Assembly (NCBI RefSeq): GCF_024294805.1
Contig: NZ_JANCLU010000005.1
Span: 124,001 to 188,000 of the forward strand
Reading direction: 5' to 3'
Length of the DNA stretch: 64,000 nt
From: Alsobacter ponti
GTDB lineage: Bacteria > Pseudomonadota > Alphaproteobacteria > Rhizobiales > Beijerinckiaceae
Shown: one piece after another, positions 17,320 to 28,334 of the stretch
Layout of the letters: every line of letters starts with the position of its first letter
Position numbering within the stretch: position 1 is the stretch's first letter
The notes under the pieces: model-generated
The model's input: only the letters and a program-made list of their open reading frames with translations
What the model was told of the DNA's origin: nothing
Database searches by the model: none
Translations under genes and position numbers: made by a program

Positions 17320-17724
17320 TCAGGCCTGCTCGAGTTCGACGAGCGTCCCGTTGAAGTCCTTCGGGTGGAGGAACAGCACCGGCTTGCCGTGCGCGCCGGT
17401 GCGCGGCTCCCCGTCTCCCAGAACGCGCGCGCCGCCGGCCTTCAACCTGTCGCGCGCGGCCAGGATGTCGTCCACTTCGTAGCACACGTGATGAATGCCG
17501 CCGTCCGGGTTCTTGTCCAGGAACCTGGCGATGGGCGACGACGCCCCCAGCGGCTCCAGAAACTCGATCTTGGTATTGGGCAACTCGACGAAGACGACCG
17601 TGACGCCATGCTCGGGCTGCGCCAGCGGCGCGGACACGGACGCGCCGAGCGTATCCCGGTAGAGCCGCGACGCCGCCTCCAGATCGCGGACCGCGATGGC
17701 GACATGGTTGAGACGACCGATCAT
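17320..17724 (-). CDS. mce: Methylmalonyl-CoA epimerase
   Basis: A 134-residue glyoxalase-fold enzyme that interconverts (2R)- and (2S)-methylmalonyl-CoA in propionate and ethylmalonyl-CoA metabolism. The two metal half-sites are visible: NHVAIAVRDLEAASRLYRD at the N-terminus, GGIHHVCYEVDDI in the middle, and HPKDFNGTLVELEQ at the end. The ATG at 17724 follows a GGAGG site by five bases. It lies 86 bases after rnj and before DUF1467. Confidence 0.94.
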   Translation of the reverse strand: MIGRLNHVAIAVRDLEAASRLYRDTLGASVSAPLAQPEHGVTVVFVELPNTKIEFLEPLGASSPIARFLDKNPDGGIHHVCYEVDDILAARDRLKAGGARVLGDGEPRTGAHGKPVLFLHPKDFNGTLVELEQA

Positions 17725-17810
17725 GAAAGCCTCCTGCCTGCCCGACTGGCCGCGCAATCTAGCCGGAGCCGCGCCATTTGACCCCTCCGCCTTTCGGAGA
17801 GGCCGTGCCC

Positions 17811-19481
17811 TCAGACGACCAGGACGTGAACGTGGCAGCTCGGCTTCTTGCCCCACGCGTCGCCCACGGCGGCGCGGACGGCGCGCTCGACGGCGTTCTC
17901 GACCAGGTCCGGATCGCGCCGGCGCGCCTTCGGCAGCCCGTTGATGACGTTGAGGATCGCCTCCTCGATCACGTCCTCGAACGGCGTGCGGTCGCGCGTC
18001 ACCTGCGGCAGGCCGGAGATCTCGAACGCGGGGTCGCCGACGAGGTCGCCGCGCGTGTCGAGCGCGATGGCCACCGACACCAGGCCGCCGAAGGACAGGC
18101 GGCGGCGCTCCTGCACCGTGGAGTCGCCCGCATGGATCAGCAGGGAGCCGTCCTTGTAGAGCCGGCCGCACGACACCTTGTCGATCACGCCCGCCTGGCC
18201 GGGACCGAGCAGCATGAGGTCGCCGTCGGTCGCCTCGATCACTTCATCCACGCCCAGCGAACGCGCCAGCGCCGCGTGCTCGTGCAGGTGAAGCGCCTCG
18301 CCATGCACCGGCACGGCGACGCGGGGCCGCACCCAGCGGTAGAGCTGCTCCAGCTCGCCGCGGCGCGGATGCCCCGAGACATGCACCATGTGGGTGCGGT
18401 CGGTGATGATCTCGACGCCCTGGCGGATGAGGGCGTTGACGATGCGGCCGACCGCCTTCTCGTTGCCCGGGATGGTGCGCGACGACAGGATGACGAGGTC
18501 CCCCGGCGCGAGCGTGATGTCGGGGTGCTGGTCCTCCGCCACCCGCGCCAGCGCGGCGCGCGGCTCGCCCTGGCTGCCGGTGAGCAGGGCGACGACCTTG
18601 TCGCGCGGAAGATAGCCGTAGGTCTCGGAACTGCGGAACGGCGGCAGGCCGTCGAGATAGCCGCATTCCGCCGCGACCTGCACGACCCTGTCCATGGCGC
18701 GGCCGACCGCGACCACTTCGCGCCCGCAAGCGAGCGCCGCCTCGGCCACCGCTCTGATGCGGGCGACGTTGGAGGCGAAGGTGGTCACCGCCACGCGATG
18801 CTTGGCGCCGGCCATGATGTCGCGCAGCGTGGCGGCGACGTCGGCCTCGCTCGGGCTCTCGCCGCCGCGCACGACGTTGGTGGAGTCGCACACCATGGCG
18901 CGCACGCCCTCGTCGCCGATTTCGCGCAGGCGCGCCTCGTCGGTGGCCCAGCCCGCGCCGGGCGTGGGATCGATCTTCCAGTCGCCGGTGTGCAGCACCG
19001 TCCCCGCCGGCGTGCGGATGGCCAGCGCCGTCGATTCCGGGATCGAGTGCGCCATCGCGATGAACTCGATTTCGAAGGGGCCGAGCGTGACGCGCGAGCC
19101 GCGATTCACGACGTTGATCGGCACCTTCCGCGCGCCCGGCTCGGAGAAGCGGCGGATCTCGAGAAGGCTCGCCGCGAACTGCGTGGCGTAGACGGGGGCC
19201 TGCAGCCGGGGCCAGAGGTCCATCAGCGCGCCGATATGGTCCTCGTGGGCGTGGGTGATGACAATTCCGAGCAGGTTGTGACGCTGCTCCTCGATGAACC
19301 GCAGGTCCGGCAGGATCAGGTCGATGCCGGGCAGGTCCTCGCCCGCGAAGCTCACGCCGCAGTCGACCAGGATCCACTTGCGGTCGCGCGGCGGCCCGAA
19401 CCCGTAGAGGCTCGCGTTCATTCCGATCTCGCCGACGCCGCCCAGGGGCAGGAAAACCAGCTCGTCCGCTCCACGCACCAT
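17811..19481 (-). CDS. rnj: Ribonuclease J
   Basis: A 556-residue metallo-beta-lactamase/beta-CASP ribonuclease with 5'-to-3' exo- and endonuclease activity in mRNA decay and rRNA maturation. The zinc motif THAHEDHIGALMDLWP has HAHEDH at residues 77-82. Later metal and beta-CASP landmarks include VLHTGDWKIDPTP, GSQGEPRAALARVA and VHVSGHPRRGELEQLY. The start overlaps the stop of birA by one base (TAATG), so the two are translationally linked. The arrangement nuoN-birA-rnj-mce is typical of alphaproteobacteria, which often use RNase J alongside RNase E. Confidence 0.95.
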   Translation of the reverse strand: MVRGADELVFLPLGGVGEIGMNASLYGFGPPRDRKWILVDCGVSFAGEDLPGIDLILPDLRFIEEQRHNLLGIVITHAHEDHIGALMDLWPRLQAPVYATQFAASLLEIRRFSEPGARKVPINVVNRGSRVTLGPFEIEFIAMAHSIPESTALAIRTPAGTVLHTGDWKIDPTPGAGWATDEARLREIGDEGVRAMVCDSTNVVRGGESPSEADVAATLRDIMAGAKHRVAVTTFASNVARIRAVAEAALACGREVVAVGRAMDRVVQVAAECGYLDGLPPFRSSETYGYLPRDKVVALLTGSQGEPRAALARVAEDQHPDITLAPGDLVILSSRTIPGNEKAVGRIVNALIRQGVEIITDRTHMVHVSGHPRRGELEQLYRWVRPRVAVPVHGEALHLHEHAALARSLGVDEVIEATDGDLMLLGPGQAGVIDKVSCGRLYKDGSLLIHAGDSTVQERRRLSFGGLVSVAIALDTRGDLVGDPAFEISGLPQVTRDRTPFEDVIEEAILNVINGLPKARRRDPDLVENAVERAVRAAVGDAWGKKPSCHVHVLVV

Positions 19482-20299
19482 TACAACCCAGCTCCTTCAT
19501 GTGTTTCGGACCGGGCGCCCGCCCCCACGGCCGACCCGTCCGCGCCGAGGAACACGTCGCCCGCCCGGATCGCGGCGACGACGCCGCCTTCGTCCAGAAG
19601 CAGGCTGCCATCCTCGGCAAGACCCTTGAATACACCACGGCGCTCGCCGCCCGGCAGCCGCACCCTCACCGGCCCGCCGACGCCGCCCGCCCGCGCCAGC
19701 CAGTCGGCCCGGATCGCCGCGAAACCGGCGCCCCGGTTCCACAATTCGATCGCCGCCGCCATGTTGCGCACCAGCGCCGCGGCGGCGTCCTCGACCGACA
19801 CGGCGAAGCCGCGCACGGCCAGGTCAGTCGCAGGGTAGAGCGCCGTCTCCGGATGATGGGCGAGGTTGACGCCCATGCCGATCACGACCGCGCGCAGCCC
19901 AGCGCCGGGCCACGACACGCCTTCCACGAGGATACCCGCGCATTTTGCGCCGTCGAGCAGCAGGTCGTTGGGCCATTTGAGGCTGAGCCCGGCCGAGGCC
20001 GGGCCGATCAGGCCCGCCACGCTGCGATGCAGCGCGGCGCCGGCGACGAAGCCGAGTTGCGGGGCCACGCCGGCCGGCGCCGGCTCGACAAGCAGCAGGC
20101 TCGCATAGAGATTGCCCGGCGGCGACACCCAGTTGCGGCCGTGGCGTCCCCTGCCCTGCTCCTGCTGGCGGGCGATGATCCACAGGCGGCCGGGGTCGCC
20201 CTCGCGGGCCCGCCGCATCGCCTCGTCATTGGTGGAGCCGAGCCGCTCGTGCAGCTCGGCGCGATAGCCGGTCGACAGAGCCGCCTCGATCGGCCCCAC
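19481..20299 (-). CDS. birA: Biotin--[acetyl-CoA-carboxylase] ligase
   Basis: A 272-residue biotin protein ligase that attaches biotin to the BCCP domain of carboxylases. The biotinyl-AMP loop is QGRGRHGRNWVSPPGNLYAS, and the catalytic lysine lies in LKWPNDLLLDGAKCAGILVEG. It begins directly with the catalytic domain, so it lacks the helix-turn-helix of the E. coli repressor and is a monofunctional class I ligase. It starts one base after the nuoN stop and overlaps rnj by one base. Confidence 0.95.
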   Translation of the reverse strand: MGPIEAALSTGYRAELHERLGSTNDEAMRRAREGDPGRLWIIARQQEQGRGRHGRNWVSPPGNLYASLLLVEPAPAGVAPQLGFVAGAALHRSVAGLIGPASAGLSLKWPNDLLLDGAKCAGILVEGVSWPGAGLRAVVIGMGVNLAHHPETALYPATDLAVRGFAVSVEDAAAALVRNMAAAIELWNRGAGFAAIRADWLARAGGVGGPVRVRLPGGERRGVFKGLAEDGSLLLDEGGVVAAIRAGDVFLGADGSAVGAGARSETHEGAGL

Positions 20300-20300
20300 G

Positions 20301-21743
20301 TCAGAACAGCGACCTGGCGGCGACCAATGCCGCCGTCACGAGCGGAGCCGGGAAGATCCAGAACGCCAGGTTGAACGCGCCGGACACGCCGATCACCGTT
20401 TTCAGCGTCAGGCTCATCGGCTGGAACGCCTCGCGTGGCTCGTCGAAGTACATCACCTTGACGATACGCAGGTAGTAGAACGCGCCGACCGCGCTGGTCA
20501 GCACGCCGATCACGGCGAGGCCATAGAGATGGGCGTTGATCGCGGCGGAGAACACGTACCACTTGGCGAAGAAACCCGCGAGCGGCGGAATGCCGGCCAG
20601 CGAGAACATCAGCATCGCGAGCACGAAGGCCATCGCCGGGTTGTTGCGGCCAAGGCCGGCGAGGTCGTCCACCGTCTCGACGTAGCGGTCCTGGACGCGC
20701 ATGGCGAGAATGCAGGCGAAGGTGCCGAGCGTCATGGTGAGGTAGATCGCCATGTAGATGGCGACGCCCTGCACGCCTTCCACCGAGCCGGGGGCGAGAC
20801 CCACCAGCGCAAAGCCCATGTGGCCGATGGACGAGTACGCCATCAGTCGCTTGATGTTGCGCTGGCCGATGGCGGCGAACGCGCCGAGCGCCATCGACGC
20901 GATGGCGATGAACACGATGATCTGCTGCCACTGGCCGGTGATGCCGGGGAAGGCGGTGATGACCACGCGCAGCAGCACGGCCATCGCCGCCATCTTCGGC
21001 GCGGACGCGAAGAAGGCGGTCACCGGCGTGGGCGCGCCCTCGTAGACGTCCGGCGTCCACATGTGGAACGGCACGGCCGAGATCTTGAACGCCAATCCGG
21101 CGAGCACGAAGACGAGGCCGAAGACGACGCCGATCGAACCGTTGCCCGACAGCGCTGCGGCGATGCCCTGGAAGGTCACCGAGCCGGTCATTCCGTAGAC
21201 GATCGAGGCGCCGTAGAGCAGCATGCCGGACGACAGCGCGCCGAGGACGAAGTATTTCAGTCCCGCCTCGGACGAGCGCTCGTTGTCGCGATGGATGGCC
21301 GCCACGACGTAGAGCGACAGGCTCATCAGCTCGAGGCCGAGATAGAGCGCGATGAGGTCGCCGGCCGAGATCAGCATCATCATGCCGAGCGTCGAGAGCA
21401 CGACGAGGATCGGGAACTCGAACCGGTCGGTCCGCTCACCCCGCAGGAACTCGCCGGACATCGCCAGCGTGACGATGGAGCCGATGAGCGTCGCCACCTT
21501 CATGAAGCGGGCGAAGCCGTCGACGATGAAGGAGCCGTTGAACGTCACCACCTTGCCGGCCGGCTGCATCGCCACGACGACCAGCGCCGCCAGCAGCAGC
21601 ACGAGCCCGCCGGCCGAAACGGAAGCGGCCGACCTCTCGCCGCGGATGGCGCCGACCAGCACGAGCACCAGCGCGCCCACGGCGAGCAGGATCTCCGGAA
21701 GGGCGGGGCCGAAGGCCGGTACGGCGGCATGGATCCCAGGCAT
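20301..21743 (-). CDS. nuoN: NADH-quinone oxidoreductase subunit N
   Basis: A 480-residue antiporter-like membrane subunit of complex I with about 14 helices. Conserved sites include the broken-helix proton-channel region [20 protein letters not shown] and [19 protein letters not shown]. It is the last nuo gene; it ends one base before birA and follows nuoM by 53 bases. Confidence 0.96.
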   Translation of the reverse strand: MPGIHAAVPAFGPALPEILLAVGALVLVLVGAIRGERSAASVSAGGLVLLLAALVVVAMQPAGKVVTFNGSFIVDGFARFMKVATLIGSIVTLAMSGEFLRGERTDRFEFPILVVLSTLGMMMLISAGDLIALYLGLELMSLSLYVVAAIHRDNERSSEAGLKYFVLGALSSGMLLYGASIVYGMTGSVTFQGIAAALSGNGSIGVVFGLVFVLAGLAFKISAVPFHMWTPDVYEGAPTPVTAFFASAPKMAAMAVLLRVVITAFPGITGQWQQIIVFIAIASMALGAFAAIGQRNIKRLMAYSSIGHMGFALVGLAPGSVEGVQGVAIYMAIYLTMTLGTFACILAMRVQDRYVETVDDLAGLGRNNPAMAFVLAMLMFSLAGIPPLAGFFAKWYVFSAAINAHLYGLAVIGVLTSAVGAFYYLRIVKVMYFDEPREAFQPMSLTLKTVIGVSGAFNLAFWIFPAPLVTAALVAARSLF

Positions 21744-21796
21744 CGATCAACCTTCAACCAATTGGCGCGAGGCGCGTGACGTTTCGACGGCTTCGT

Positions 21797-23308
21797 TCAG
21801 TGGGCGACCAGCGACGCCGTCTGCGCGGCGGCGCCGAGGGCGGCCTGCGTGCCCTTGAGCAGGGCTTCCGTGGAGGCGGCGAACGCGTCCAGCACGGGCG
21901 CGGGATGCACGCCGTAATAGACGGTGAGCAGGATGAGCGGCAGCAGCACCGCCACCTCGCGCGCCGACAGGTCCGGCATCTGCATCAGAGCGGGCTTCTC
22001 CAGCGGCCCGAACAGCACGCGGGCATAGAGCCACAGCGCGTAGGCCGCGGAGAGGATGACGCCGGTGGTGGCGAAGAACGCCACCCAGGTGTTGGACCGG
22101 AAGGCCCCGAGCAGCGTCAGGAACTCGCCGACGAACCCGGACGTCCCCGGCAGGCCGACATTGGCCATGGTGAACACCATCATGGCCACGGCATAGAGCG
22201 GCATGCGCGCGGCCAGCCCGCCATAGGCGGCGATCTCGCGGGTGTGCAGGCGGTCGTAGACCACGCCGACGCACAGGAAGAGCGCGCCGGACACGATGCC
22301 GTGGCTGACCATCTGGAACATCGCGCCCTGGATGCCCTGCTGCGTCAAGGTGAACAGGCCCATCGTGACGAAGCCCATGTGCGCCACAGAGGAGTAGGCG
22401 ATGAGCTTCTTGATGTCCTCCTGCATCAGCGCCACCAGCGACGTGTAGACGATGGCGATGACGGAGAGGGCGAACACGAACGGCGCGAAATAGAGCGAGG
22501 CGTCCGGGAACATCGGGATCGAGAAGCGGATGAACCCGTAGCCGCCCATCTTCAGCAGGATCGCGGCCAGAATCACCGAGCCCGCCGTGGGCGCCTCGAC
22601 GTGCGCGTCGGGCAGCCAGGTGTGGACCGGCCACATCGGCATCTTCACCGCGAACGACGCGAAGAAGGCGAGCCACAGCCAGAACTGCATGCCGTGCGGA
22701 AACTTGTGCGTCAGCAGCGTCGGGATGTCCGTCGTGCCGGCGTCCCAGTACATCGCCATCACGGCGAGCAGCATCAGCAGCGAGCCGACCAGCGTGTACA
22801 GGAAGAACTTGAAGCTCGCGTAGATGCGGCGCTTGCCGCCCCAGATGCCGATGATCAGGAACATCGGGATCAGGCCGGCCTCGAAGAACAGGTAGAACGC
22901 CACGAGGTCGAGCGCGGCGAACACGCCGATCATTAGCGTCTCGAGCACGAGGAACGCGATGAAGTACTCCTTCACGCGCTTCTCGACGTTCACCCACGAG
23001 GCCACGATGCAGAACGGCATCAGGAACGTGGTGAGCAGCACGAACGGCATCGAGAAGCCGTCGACGCCCAGCTTGAAGCGGATCGTCTCCGACAGCCAGC
23101 TCCACTCCTCGACGAGCTGGAAGGCCGGGTTGGCCGGATCGAAGCGGCCCCAGGCGACGAGCGACAGCAGGAAGGTGATGACCGTGGCCGCGAGCGCGAT
23201 CCAGCGGATGTTCGTGCGCCCCGCCTCGGTGTCGTCGCCGACCATCAGGATGAACAGGGCGCCGGCCAGCGGCAGGACGAGCAGCCCCAGGAGAAGGTGG
23301 TCGGTCAT
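21797..23308 (-). CDS. nuoM: NADH-quinone oxidoreductase subunit M
   Basis: A 503-residue proton-pumping membrane subunit. The ATG at 23308 gives [19 protein letters not shown], one base past the nuoL stop; a frame 12 codons longer overlaps nuoL and is rejected. The antiporter signatures are [18 protein letters not shown], containing the channel histidines, and [16 protein letters not shown] with its lysine. Confidence 0.96.
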   Translation of the reverse strand: MTDHLLLGLLVLPLAGALFILMVGDDTEAGRTNIRWIALAATVITFLLSLVAWGRFDPANPAFQLVEEWSWLSETIRFKLGVDGFSMPFVLLTTFLMPFCIVASWVNVEKRVKEYFIAFLVLETLMIGVFAALDLVAFYLFFEAGLIPMFLIIGIWGGKRRIYASFKFFLYTLVGSLLMLLAVMAMYWDAGTTDIPTLLTHKFPHGMQFWLWLAFFASFAVKMPMWPVHTWLPDAHVEAPTAGSVILAAILLKMGGYGFIRFSIPMFPDASLYFAPFVFALSVIAIVYTSLVALMQEDIKKLIAYSSVAHMGFVTMGLFTLTQQGIQGAMFQMVSHGIVSGALFLCVGVVYDRLHTREIAAYGGLAARMPLYAVAMMVFTMANVGLPGTSGFVGEFLTLLGAFRSNTWVAFFATTGVILSAAYALWLYARVLFGPLEKPALMQMPDLSAREVAVLLPLILLTVYYGVHPAPVLDAFAASTEALLKGTQAALGAAAQTASLVAH

Positions 23309-23309
23309 C

Positions 23310-25337
23310 TCAGTGCGCTCCGCCCAGCATGTACCAGGTGACAAGGGCCGCCACGCCGATCAGCATCGCGAAGGCGTAATGGTAGACATAGCCGGTCTGC
23401 AGCCGCACCACGGCCTGGGTGATGTCCACGACGCGGGCGGAGACCCCGTCGGGACCCATGCCGTCAATCACCGCGCCGTCGCCCTTCTTCCACAGGAAGC
23501 GGCCGATCCACTTCGCGGTGCGCACGAAGATGACGTCGTAGAGCTCGTCGAAGTACCACTTGTTCAGCAGGAACTTGTAGAGGCCCGGCTGGCTCTCGGC
23601 GAGCGCGCGCGGCAGGTGCGGCGCCTTGATGTAGAACAGCCAGGACACGGCGAAGCCGATCACCATCGCCACGGTCGGCGCCCACACCACCCAGACAGGC
23701 GGGTGCTCCTCGTGTTCCGGAAGCACCAGCGCGCCGTTCCAGAAGTGCTCGGCGTCGTGGCCGAGGAACGCGCCGTTGAAGGCGAGGCCGGCCGCCAGCG
23801 CGCCCAGCGCCAGAACCGCCAGCGGCACCAACATGGTCAGCGGCGATTCGTGCGGCTCGTGCGCCCCATGGCCATGGCCATGAGCGTCGTGGGCGTCGCC
23901 CGCGTCGTCGCCATGCGCGTGAGAGCCGTGCGTGTCGTCCTCCGCCTGCGCGTGATGCACGTGCGGGTCGTGCCCATGCGCCGTATCCCAGCGCGGCTGG
24001 CCCATGAACGTCAGGAAGAACAGCCGCCACGAATAGAACGAGGTCAGCCCGGCCGTGATCACCAGCAGGATGAAGCCGTAGCTGTTGCCGAACACGTGGG
24101 TCGCGTAGGCCGACTCGATGATGGCGTCCTTCGAGAAGTACCCCGCCGTCAGCGGGAAGCCGGTCAGCGCGAGCGTGCCGATGGCCATCATCGCCGTCGT
24201 GAACGGGATCTTGCGCGCCAGTCCGCCCATGTGGCGGATGTCCTGTTCGTGGTGCATCGCGTGGATGACCGAGCCGGCGCCGAGGAACAGCAGGGCCTTG
24301 AAGAAGGCGTGGGTGAACAGGTGGAAGATGCCCGCGCCGAACGCCCCCGCTCCCAGCGCGACGAACATGTAGCCAAGCTGCGAGCAGGTGGAATAGGCGA
24401 TCACGCGCTTGATGTCGTTCTGCACCAGGCCGACCGTTCCGGCGAAGAACGCCGTCGTCGCGCCGACGACCAGCACCGCACCCATCGCCACCGGCGACAG
24501 CTCGAACAGCGGCGACAGCCGCGCCACCATGAAGACGCCGGCGGTGACCATGGTCGCCGCGTGGATGAGCGCGGAAACGGGGGTCGGGCCCTCCATCGCG
24601 TCCGGCAGCCAGGTGTGCAGCAGGAACTGCGCCGACTTGCCCATCGCGCCCATGAACAGCAGCAGGCAGGCGATGGTGATGGCGTTCCAGTCGTAGCCGA
24701 TGAAGTGGAACGTGGTCTTCGCCACCTCCTCCGCCTTGGGGAAGATGTCGGCGAAGGCCACCGAGCCGAACAGCACGAACACCAGGAAGATGCCGAGCGC
24801 GAAGCCGAAATCGCCGACGCGGTTGACGATGAAGGCCTTCATGGCGGCGGCGACGGCCGAGGGCTTCTGGTACCAGAAGCCGATCAGCAGATACGAGGCC
24901 AGGCCCACGCCTTCCCAGCCGAAGAACATCTGGACCAGGTTGTCGGCCGTCACGAGCATCAGCATCGCGAAGGTGAACAGCGACAGGTAGGCGAAGAAAC
25001 GGGGACGGTCGGGGTCCTCGTTCATGTAGCCGATCGAGTAGAGGTGCACGAGCGACGACACCGTGTTGACCACGATCAGCATCACCGCCGTCAGCGTGTC
25101 GATCCGGAACGCCCAGTCGACGACCAGCCCGCCGGAGGACATCCAGCGCATCACCTGGACATGCTCGACCTGATGCCCGTAGCCGACCGCGAAGAAAGCG
25201 AACCAGGACAGCGCCGCGGCCGCCATCAGCAGCGCGGTGGTGACCACCTCGCTCGCCCGCGCCCCGATGTACCGCCCGAACAGGCCAGCAATGAAGAAAC
25301 CGATCAGCGGCAGGAAGACGATCGCCTTGTACAACAC
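23310..25337 (-). CDS. nuoL: NADH-quinone oxidoreductase subunit L
   Basis: The largest membrane-arm subunit, 675 residues, with antiporter sites [20 protein letters not shown] and [18 protein letters not shown] and a long lateral helix plus final membrane helix at the C-terminus. Residues of about 450-496 form a loop between membrane helices with about 14 histidines among many acidic and glycine residues ([13 protein letters not shown], later [13 protein letters not shown]), which could bind metal. The gene is one base from nuoM and four from nuoK. Confidence 0.96.
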   Translation of the reverse strand: MLYKAIVFLPLIGFFIAGLFGRYIGARASEVVTTALLMAAAALSWFAFFAVGYGHQVEHVQVMRWMSSGGLVVDWAFRIDTLTAVMLIVVNTVSSLVHLYSIGYMNEDPDRPRFFAYLSLFTFAMLMLVTADNLVQMFFGWEGVGLASYLLIGFWYQKPSAVAAAMKAFIVNRVGDFGFALGIFLVFVLFGSVAFADIFPKAEEVAKTTFHFIGYDWNAITIACLLLFMGAMGKSAQFLLHTWLPDAMEGPTPVSALIHAATMVTAGVFMVARLSPLFELSPVAMGAVLVVGATTAFFAGTVGLVQNDIKRVIAYSTCSQLGYMFVALGAGAFGAGIFHLFTHAFFKALLFLGAGSVIHAMHHEQDIRHMGGLARKIPFTTAMMAIGTLALTGFPLTAGYFSKDAIIESAYATHVFGNSYGFILLVITAGLTSFYSWRLFFLTFMGQPRWDTAHGHDPHVHHAQAEDDTHGSHAHGDDAGDAHDAHGHGHGAHEPHESPLTMLVPLAVLALGALAAGLAFNGAFLGHDAEHFWNGALVLPEHEEHPPVWVVWAPTVAMVIGFAVSWLFYIKAPHLPRALAESQPGLYKFLLNKWYFDELYDVIFVRTAKWIGRFLWKKGDGAVIDGMGPDGVSARVVDITQAVVRLQTGYVYHYAFAMLIGVAALVTWYMLGGAH

Positions 25338-25341
25338 GGGA

Positions 25342-25650
25342 TCAGCCCTTCATCATATTGATGTCTTCAACCGCGATGGAGCCGCGGTTGCGGTAGTAGA
25401 CGACGAGGATGGCGAGACCGATCGCCGCCTCCGCCGCCGCCACCGTCAGGATCAGCAAGGCGAAGATCTGGCCGACGAGGTCGCCGCTGAACGTCGAGAA
25501 CGCCACCAGGTTGATGTTGACCGAGAGCAGGATCAACTCGACCGACATCAGGATTACGATGACGTTCTTGCGATTGATGAAGATGCCGATCACGCCGAGC
25601 GTGAACAGGATCGCCGCCACCGTCAGGTAATGGCTGAGACCGATAACCAT
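25342..25650 (-). CDS. nuoK: NADH-quinone oxidoreductase subunit K
   Basis: A 102-residue subunit with three membrane helices. The two conserved intramembrane glutamates are in [20 protein letters not shown] and [18 protein letters not shown]. It is four bases from nuoL and seven from nuoJ on the minus strand. Confidence 0.96.
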   Translation of the reverse strand: MVIGLSHYLTVAAILFTLGVIGIFINRKNVIVILMSVELILLSVNINLVAFSTFSGDLVGQIFALLILTVAAAEAAIGLAILVVYYRNRGSIAVEDINMMKG

Positions 25651-25657
25651 GGCGTCC

Positions 25658-26272
25658 TCAAACTCCCTGCCGCGACGGGACCTTGCGGACCTCGATGGCG
25701 GTTTCCTTGGTGCGCGCGTTCTGCCGCGCGATGTCCTGCCGGCGCACGCCGGCCTTGTGGCGCAGCGTCAGCACGATCGCGCCGATCATCGCCACCAGCA
25801 GCACGAGGCCGGCGGCCTGGAAGTAGTAGACGTACTGCGTGTACAGCACCCGGCCGATCGCCTCGGTGTTGGTGAGCAGCGTCGCGTTGGCGGGCGCCAT
25901 TGCCGCGGGGCGCGCGCCGATGGGCTGCGCGACATACGTGGTCGCCACCAGCACGAGCTCGATCAGCAGCACCGCCCCCAGCAGCGCGCCGATCGGCAGG
26001 TAGTTCTGGAAGCCCTGGCGCAGCTCCGCGAAGTCGACGTCCAGCATCATGACGACGAACAGGAACAGCACGGCCACCGCGCCGACATAGACCACCACCA
26101 GGATCATGGCGAGGAACTCCGCGCCCATGAGCAGGAAGAGGCCGGCCGCGTTGACGAAGGCCAGGATCAGGAACAGGACCGAATGGACGGGGTTCCGCGA
26201 TCCGATGACCATCACGGCGGAGCCCACCGTCACGGCGGAGAAGAGATAGAAAAAGGCCGCAGCCGCGTTCAT
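25658..26272 (-). CDS. nuoJ: NADH-quinone oxidoreductase subunit J
   Basis: A 204-residue five-helix subunit with the pi-bulge helix segment [20 protein letters not shown] and VMMLDVDF. The ATG at 26272 gives [20 protein letters not shown]; the frame is open for 34 more codons upstream, but these are Arg-rich and lack support. Unlike other gaps in this operon, 224 bases separate it from nuoI, with no gene visible in them. Confidence 0.95.
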   Translation of the reverse strand: MNAAAAFFYLFSAVTVGSAVMVIGSRNPVHSVLFLILAFVNAAGLFLLMGAEFLAMILVVVYVGAVAVLFLFVVMMLDVDFAELRQGFQNYLPIGALLGAVLLIELVLVATTYVAQPIGARPAAMAPANATLLTNTEAIGRVLYTQYVYYFQAAGLVLLVAMIGAIVLTLRHKAGVRRQDIARQNARTKETAIEVRKVPSRQGV

Positions 26273-26496
26273 GCGAGGTCGCCCCCGGCCGCCGAGGCGG
26301 CCTCCGTGTCTGTTGCGGCGCGCCGGACGGCCCGCCTGTCGTCGTCCCCGCCTTGCGGCGGTCCCTTCCTGCAACCCCCGGACAATGCCCGGGAATCCGC
26401 GTCGGCCCGTCTATATCCCCCGTTCAGGAGGGCGACAACCCGACTTAGGGCAAGTCGCCGGCCCCCGCGGACCGGCGGCGGGCCCGATTCCGAACC

Positions 26497-26985
26497 CTAC
26501 CGGTAGGGCGCGTCCCGCCGGATATTGGCGGCGAGTTCGCGCTCCCAGCGCGCCCCGTTCTCCAGCAGCTTGCTCTTGTCGTAGAAGAGCTCCTCGCGGG
26601 TCTCGGTGGCGAATTCCATGTTCGGCCCCTCGACGATGGCGTCGACTGGGCAGGCCTCCTGGCAGAAGCCGCAATAGATGCACTTCGTCATATCGATGTC
26701 GTAGCGCGTCGTGCGCCGCGTGCCGTCGTTGCGGCGCGGGCCGGCCTCGATGGTGATGGCCTGGGCCGGGCAGATCGCCTCGCACAGCTTGCAGGCGATG
26801 CAGCGCTCCTCGCCGTTGGGATATCGGCGCAGCGCGTGCTCGCCCCGGAAGCGCGGCGACGTCTGGCCACGCTCGTAGGGGTAGTTCAGCGTCGCCTTCG
26901 GCTTGAAGAAGTAGCGCATCGACAGCACGAATGCCCCGACGAACTCCTTCAGCAGAAGCGATTTCGCAGCCTGGTCGAGCCTCAT
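26497..26985 (-). CDS. nuoI: NADH-quinone oxidoreductase subunit I
   Basis: A 162-residue ferredoxin-like subunit holding clusters N6a and N6b. Both [4Fe-4S] motifs are intact: [16 protein letters not shown] and [16 protein letters not shown]. It is preceded by a short membrane-protein gene that is not a standard complex I subunit. Confidence 0.96.
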   Translation of the reverse strand: MRLDQAAKSLLLKEFVGAFVLSMRYFFKPKATLNYPYERGQTSPRFRGEHALRRYPNGEERCIACKLCEAICPAQAITIEAGPRRNDGTRRTTRYDIDMTKCIYCGFCQEACPVDAIVEGPNMEFATETREELFYDKSKLLENGARWERELAANIRRDAPYR

Positions 26986-27045
26986 CGTCCAATCCTCCGG
27001 CGCGTGCGCGCCGTTCTCGTCATCCGCGCCGCGGCAGCGGCGATT

Positions 27046-27291
27046 TCACCGGCCCGCGACCGTCACACCCATCAGGTAGCCGATCACCGGGAACACACCC
27101 ACAGTCATGAGCAGGAACAGGGCCCTCATGATCCTGATCTTGCCCTCGAACCTCTCCCGCTCGGCCGGCCCCGCCGAGCGGTCCAGCTTGCGCAGCTTGC
27201 CTTCGACCACCCCCGAAACCACCCGGTAGTCGACATAGCCCAGCGCGAGCCCGATGGCCGCGCCGATCAGCCCGGGAACCGCGAACTCCAC
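27046..27291 (-). CDS. Small two-helix membrane protein inside the nuo operon
   Basis: An 81-residue protein of unknown function between nuoH and nuoI. It has a glycine-rich first helix (VPGLIGAAIGLALGYVDYRVV), a charged central segment (EGKLRKLDRSAGPAERERFEG) and a second helix near the C-terminus (MRALFLLMTVGVFPVIGYLMG). It starts one base after the nuoH stop, so it is almost certainly co-translated with the complex I subunits. It resembles none of NuoA-N. It could be an assembly factor or supernumerary subunit; that is inference from position only. Confidence 0.75.
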   Translation of the reverse strand: MEFAVPGLIGAAIGLALGYVDYRVVSGVVEGKLRKLDRSAGPAERERFEGKIRIMRALFLLMTVGVFPVIGYLMGVTVAGR

Positions 27292-27292
27292 C

Positions 27293-28321
27293 TCAGTGCC
27301 CCGGCGCCCAGCCGGTGAACTGCAGCACGCCCGCCACGATCACCACCATGGCGAGCGACAGCGGCAGGAACACCTTCCAGCCCAGCCGCATCAGCTGGTC
27401 GTAGCGGTAGCGCGGCACGAACGCCTTCACCATCGCGAACATGAAGAAGACCGCCGACGCCTTCAGGATGAACCACACGATGCCCGGCACCCAGTTCAGC
27501 GGCGGCACGTTGAAGGGCGGCAGCCAGCCTCCGAGGAACAGGATCGTGGTCAGCGCGCACATGGTCATGATCGCCACGTACTCGCCCAGCATGAAGAGCA
27601 GATAGGGCGTGGACGAGTACTCGACCATGTAGCCGGCCACCAGTTCCGACTCCGCCTCCGGCAGGTCGAAGGGCGGACGGTTGGTCTCCGCCAGCGCCGA
27701 GATGAAGAAGATCACGAACATCGGGAACAGCGGCAGCCAGAACCAGCCGAACATGCCGAACCGGTTGTTCTGGGCCTCGACAATGGCGCTGAGGTTGAGC
27801 GAGCCGACGCACAGCAGCACGGTGATGATCACGAAGCCGATCGACACCTCGTAAGAGACCATCTGCGCCGCCGAGCGCAGCGCGCCGAGGAACGGGTACT
27901 TCGAGTTGGACGCCCAGCCCGCCATGATGACGCCGTACACGCCCAGCGAGGAGATGGCGAAGATGTAGAGCACGCCGACATTCAGGTCGGCGATGGCCCA
28001 GCCTTCCGCCAGCGGCACCACGGCCCAGGCCGACAGCGCCAGCGTCGCGGTGACGATCGGCGCGAGCAGGAACACGCCCTTGTTCGCCCCCGATGGGATC
28101 ACCGGCTCCTTCAGGACGAATTTCAGCAGGTCCGCGAAGGACTGGAACATACCCCACGGCCCGACCACGTTGGGGCCGCGCCGCAACTGCACCGCCGCCC
28201 AGATCTTGCGGTCGGCCAGCAGCGCGAAGGCGATGTAGACCAGGAGCAGCGCCAGGACGACCACGCTCAGCACGGCCGTCTTGATCACGTAGAACAGGGT
28301 GCTGTCGAAAAACGATTCCAT
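27293..28321 (-). CDS. nuoH: NADH-quinone oxidoreductase subunit H
   Basis: A 342-residue membrane subunit (ND1 homologue) that forms the quinone-entry chamber. Typical landmarks are [47 protein letters not shown] and FFISALAE. The ATG at 28321 is preferred, with GGAGA seven bases upstream; a GTG directly before it (28324) would add one residue. Confidence 0.96.
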   Translation of the reverse strand: MESFFDSTLFYVIKTAVLSVVVLALLLVYIAFALLADRKIWAAVQLRRGPNVVGPWGMFQSFADLLKFVLKEPVIPSGANKGVFLLAPIVTATLALSAWAVVPLAEGWAIADLNVGVLYIFAISSLGVYGVIMAGWASNSKYPFLGALRSAAQMVSYEVSIGFVIITVLLCVGSLNLSAIVEAQNNRFGMFGWFWLPLFPMFVIFFISALAETNRPPFDLPEAESELVAGYMVEYSSTPYLLFMLGEYVAIMTMCALTTILFLGGWLPPFNVPPLNWVPGIVWFILKASAVFFMFAMVKAFVPRYRYDQLMRLGWKVFLPLSLAMVVIVAGVLQFTGWAPGH

Positions 28322-28334
28322 CACCTGGTCTCCG

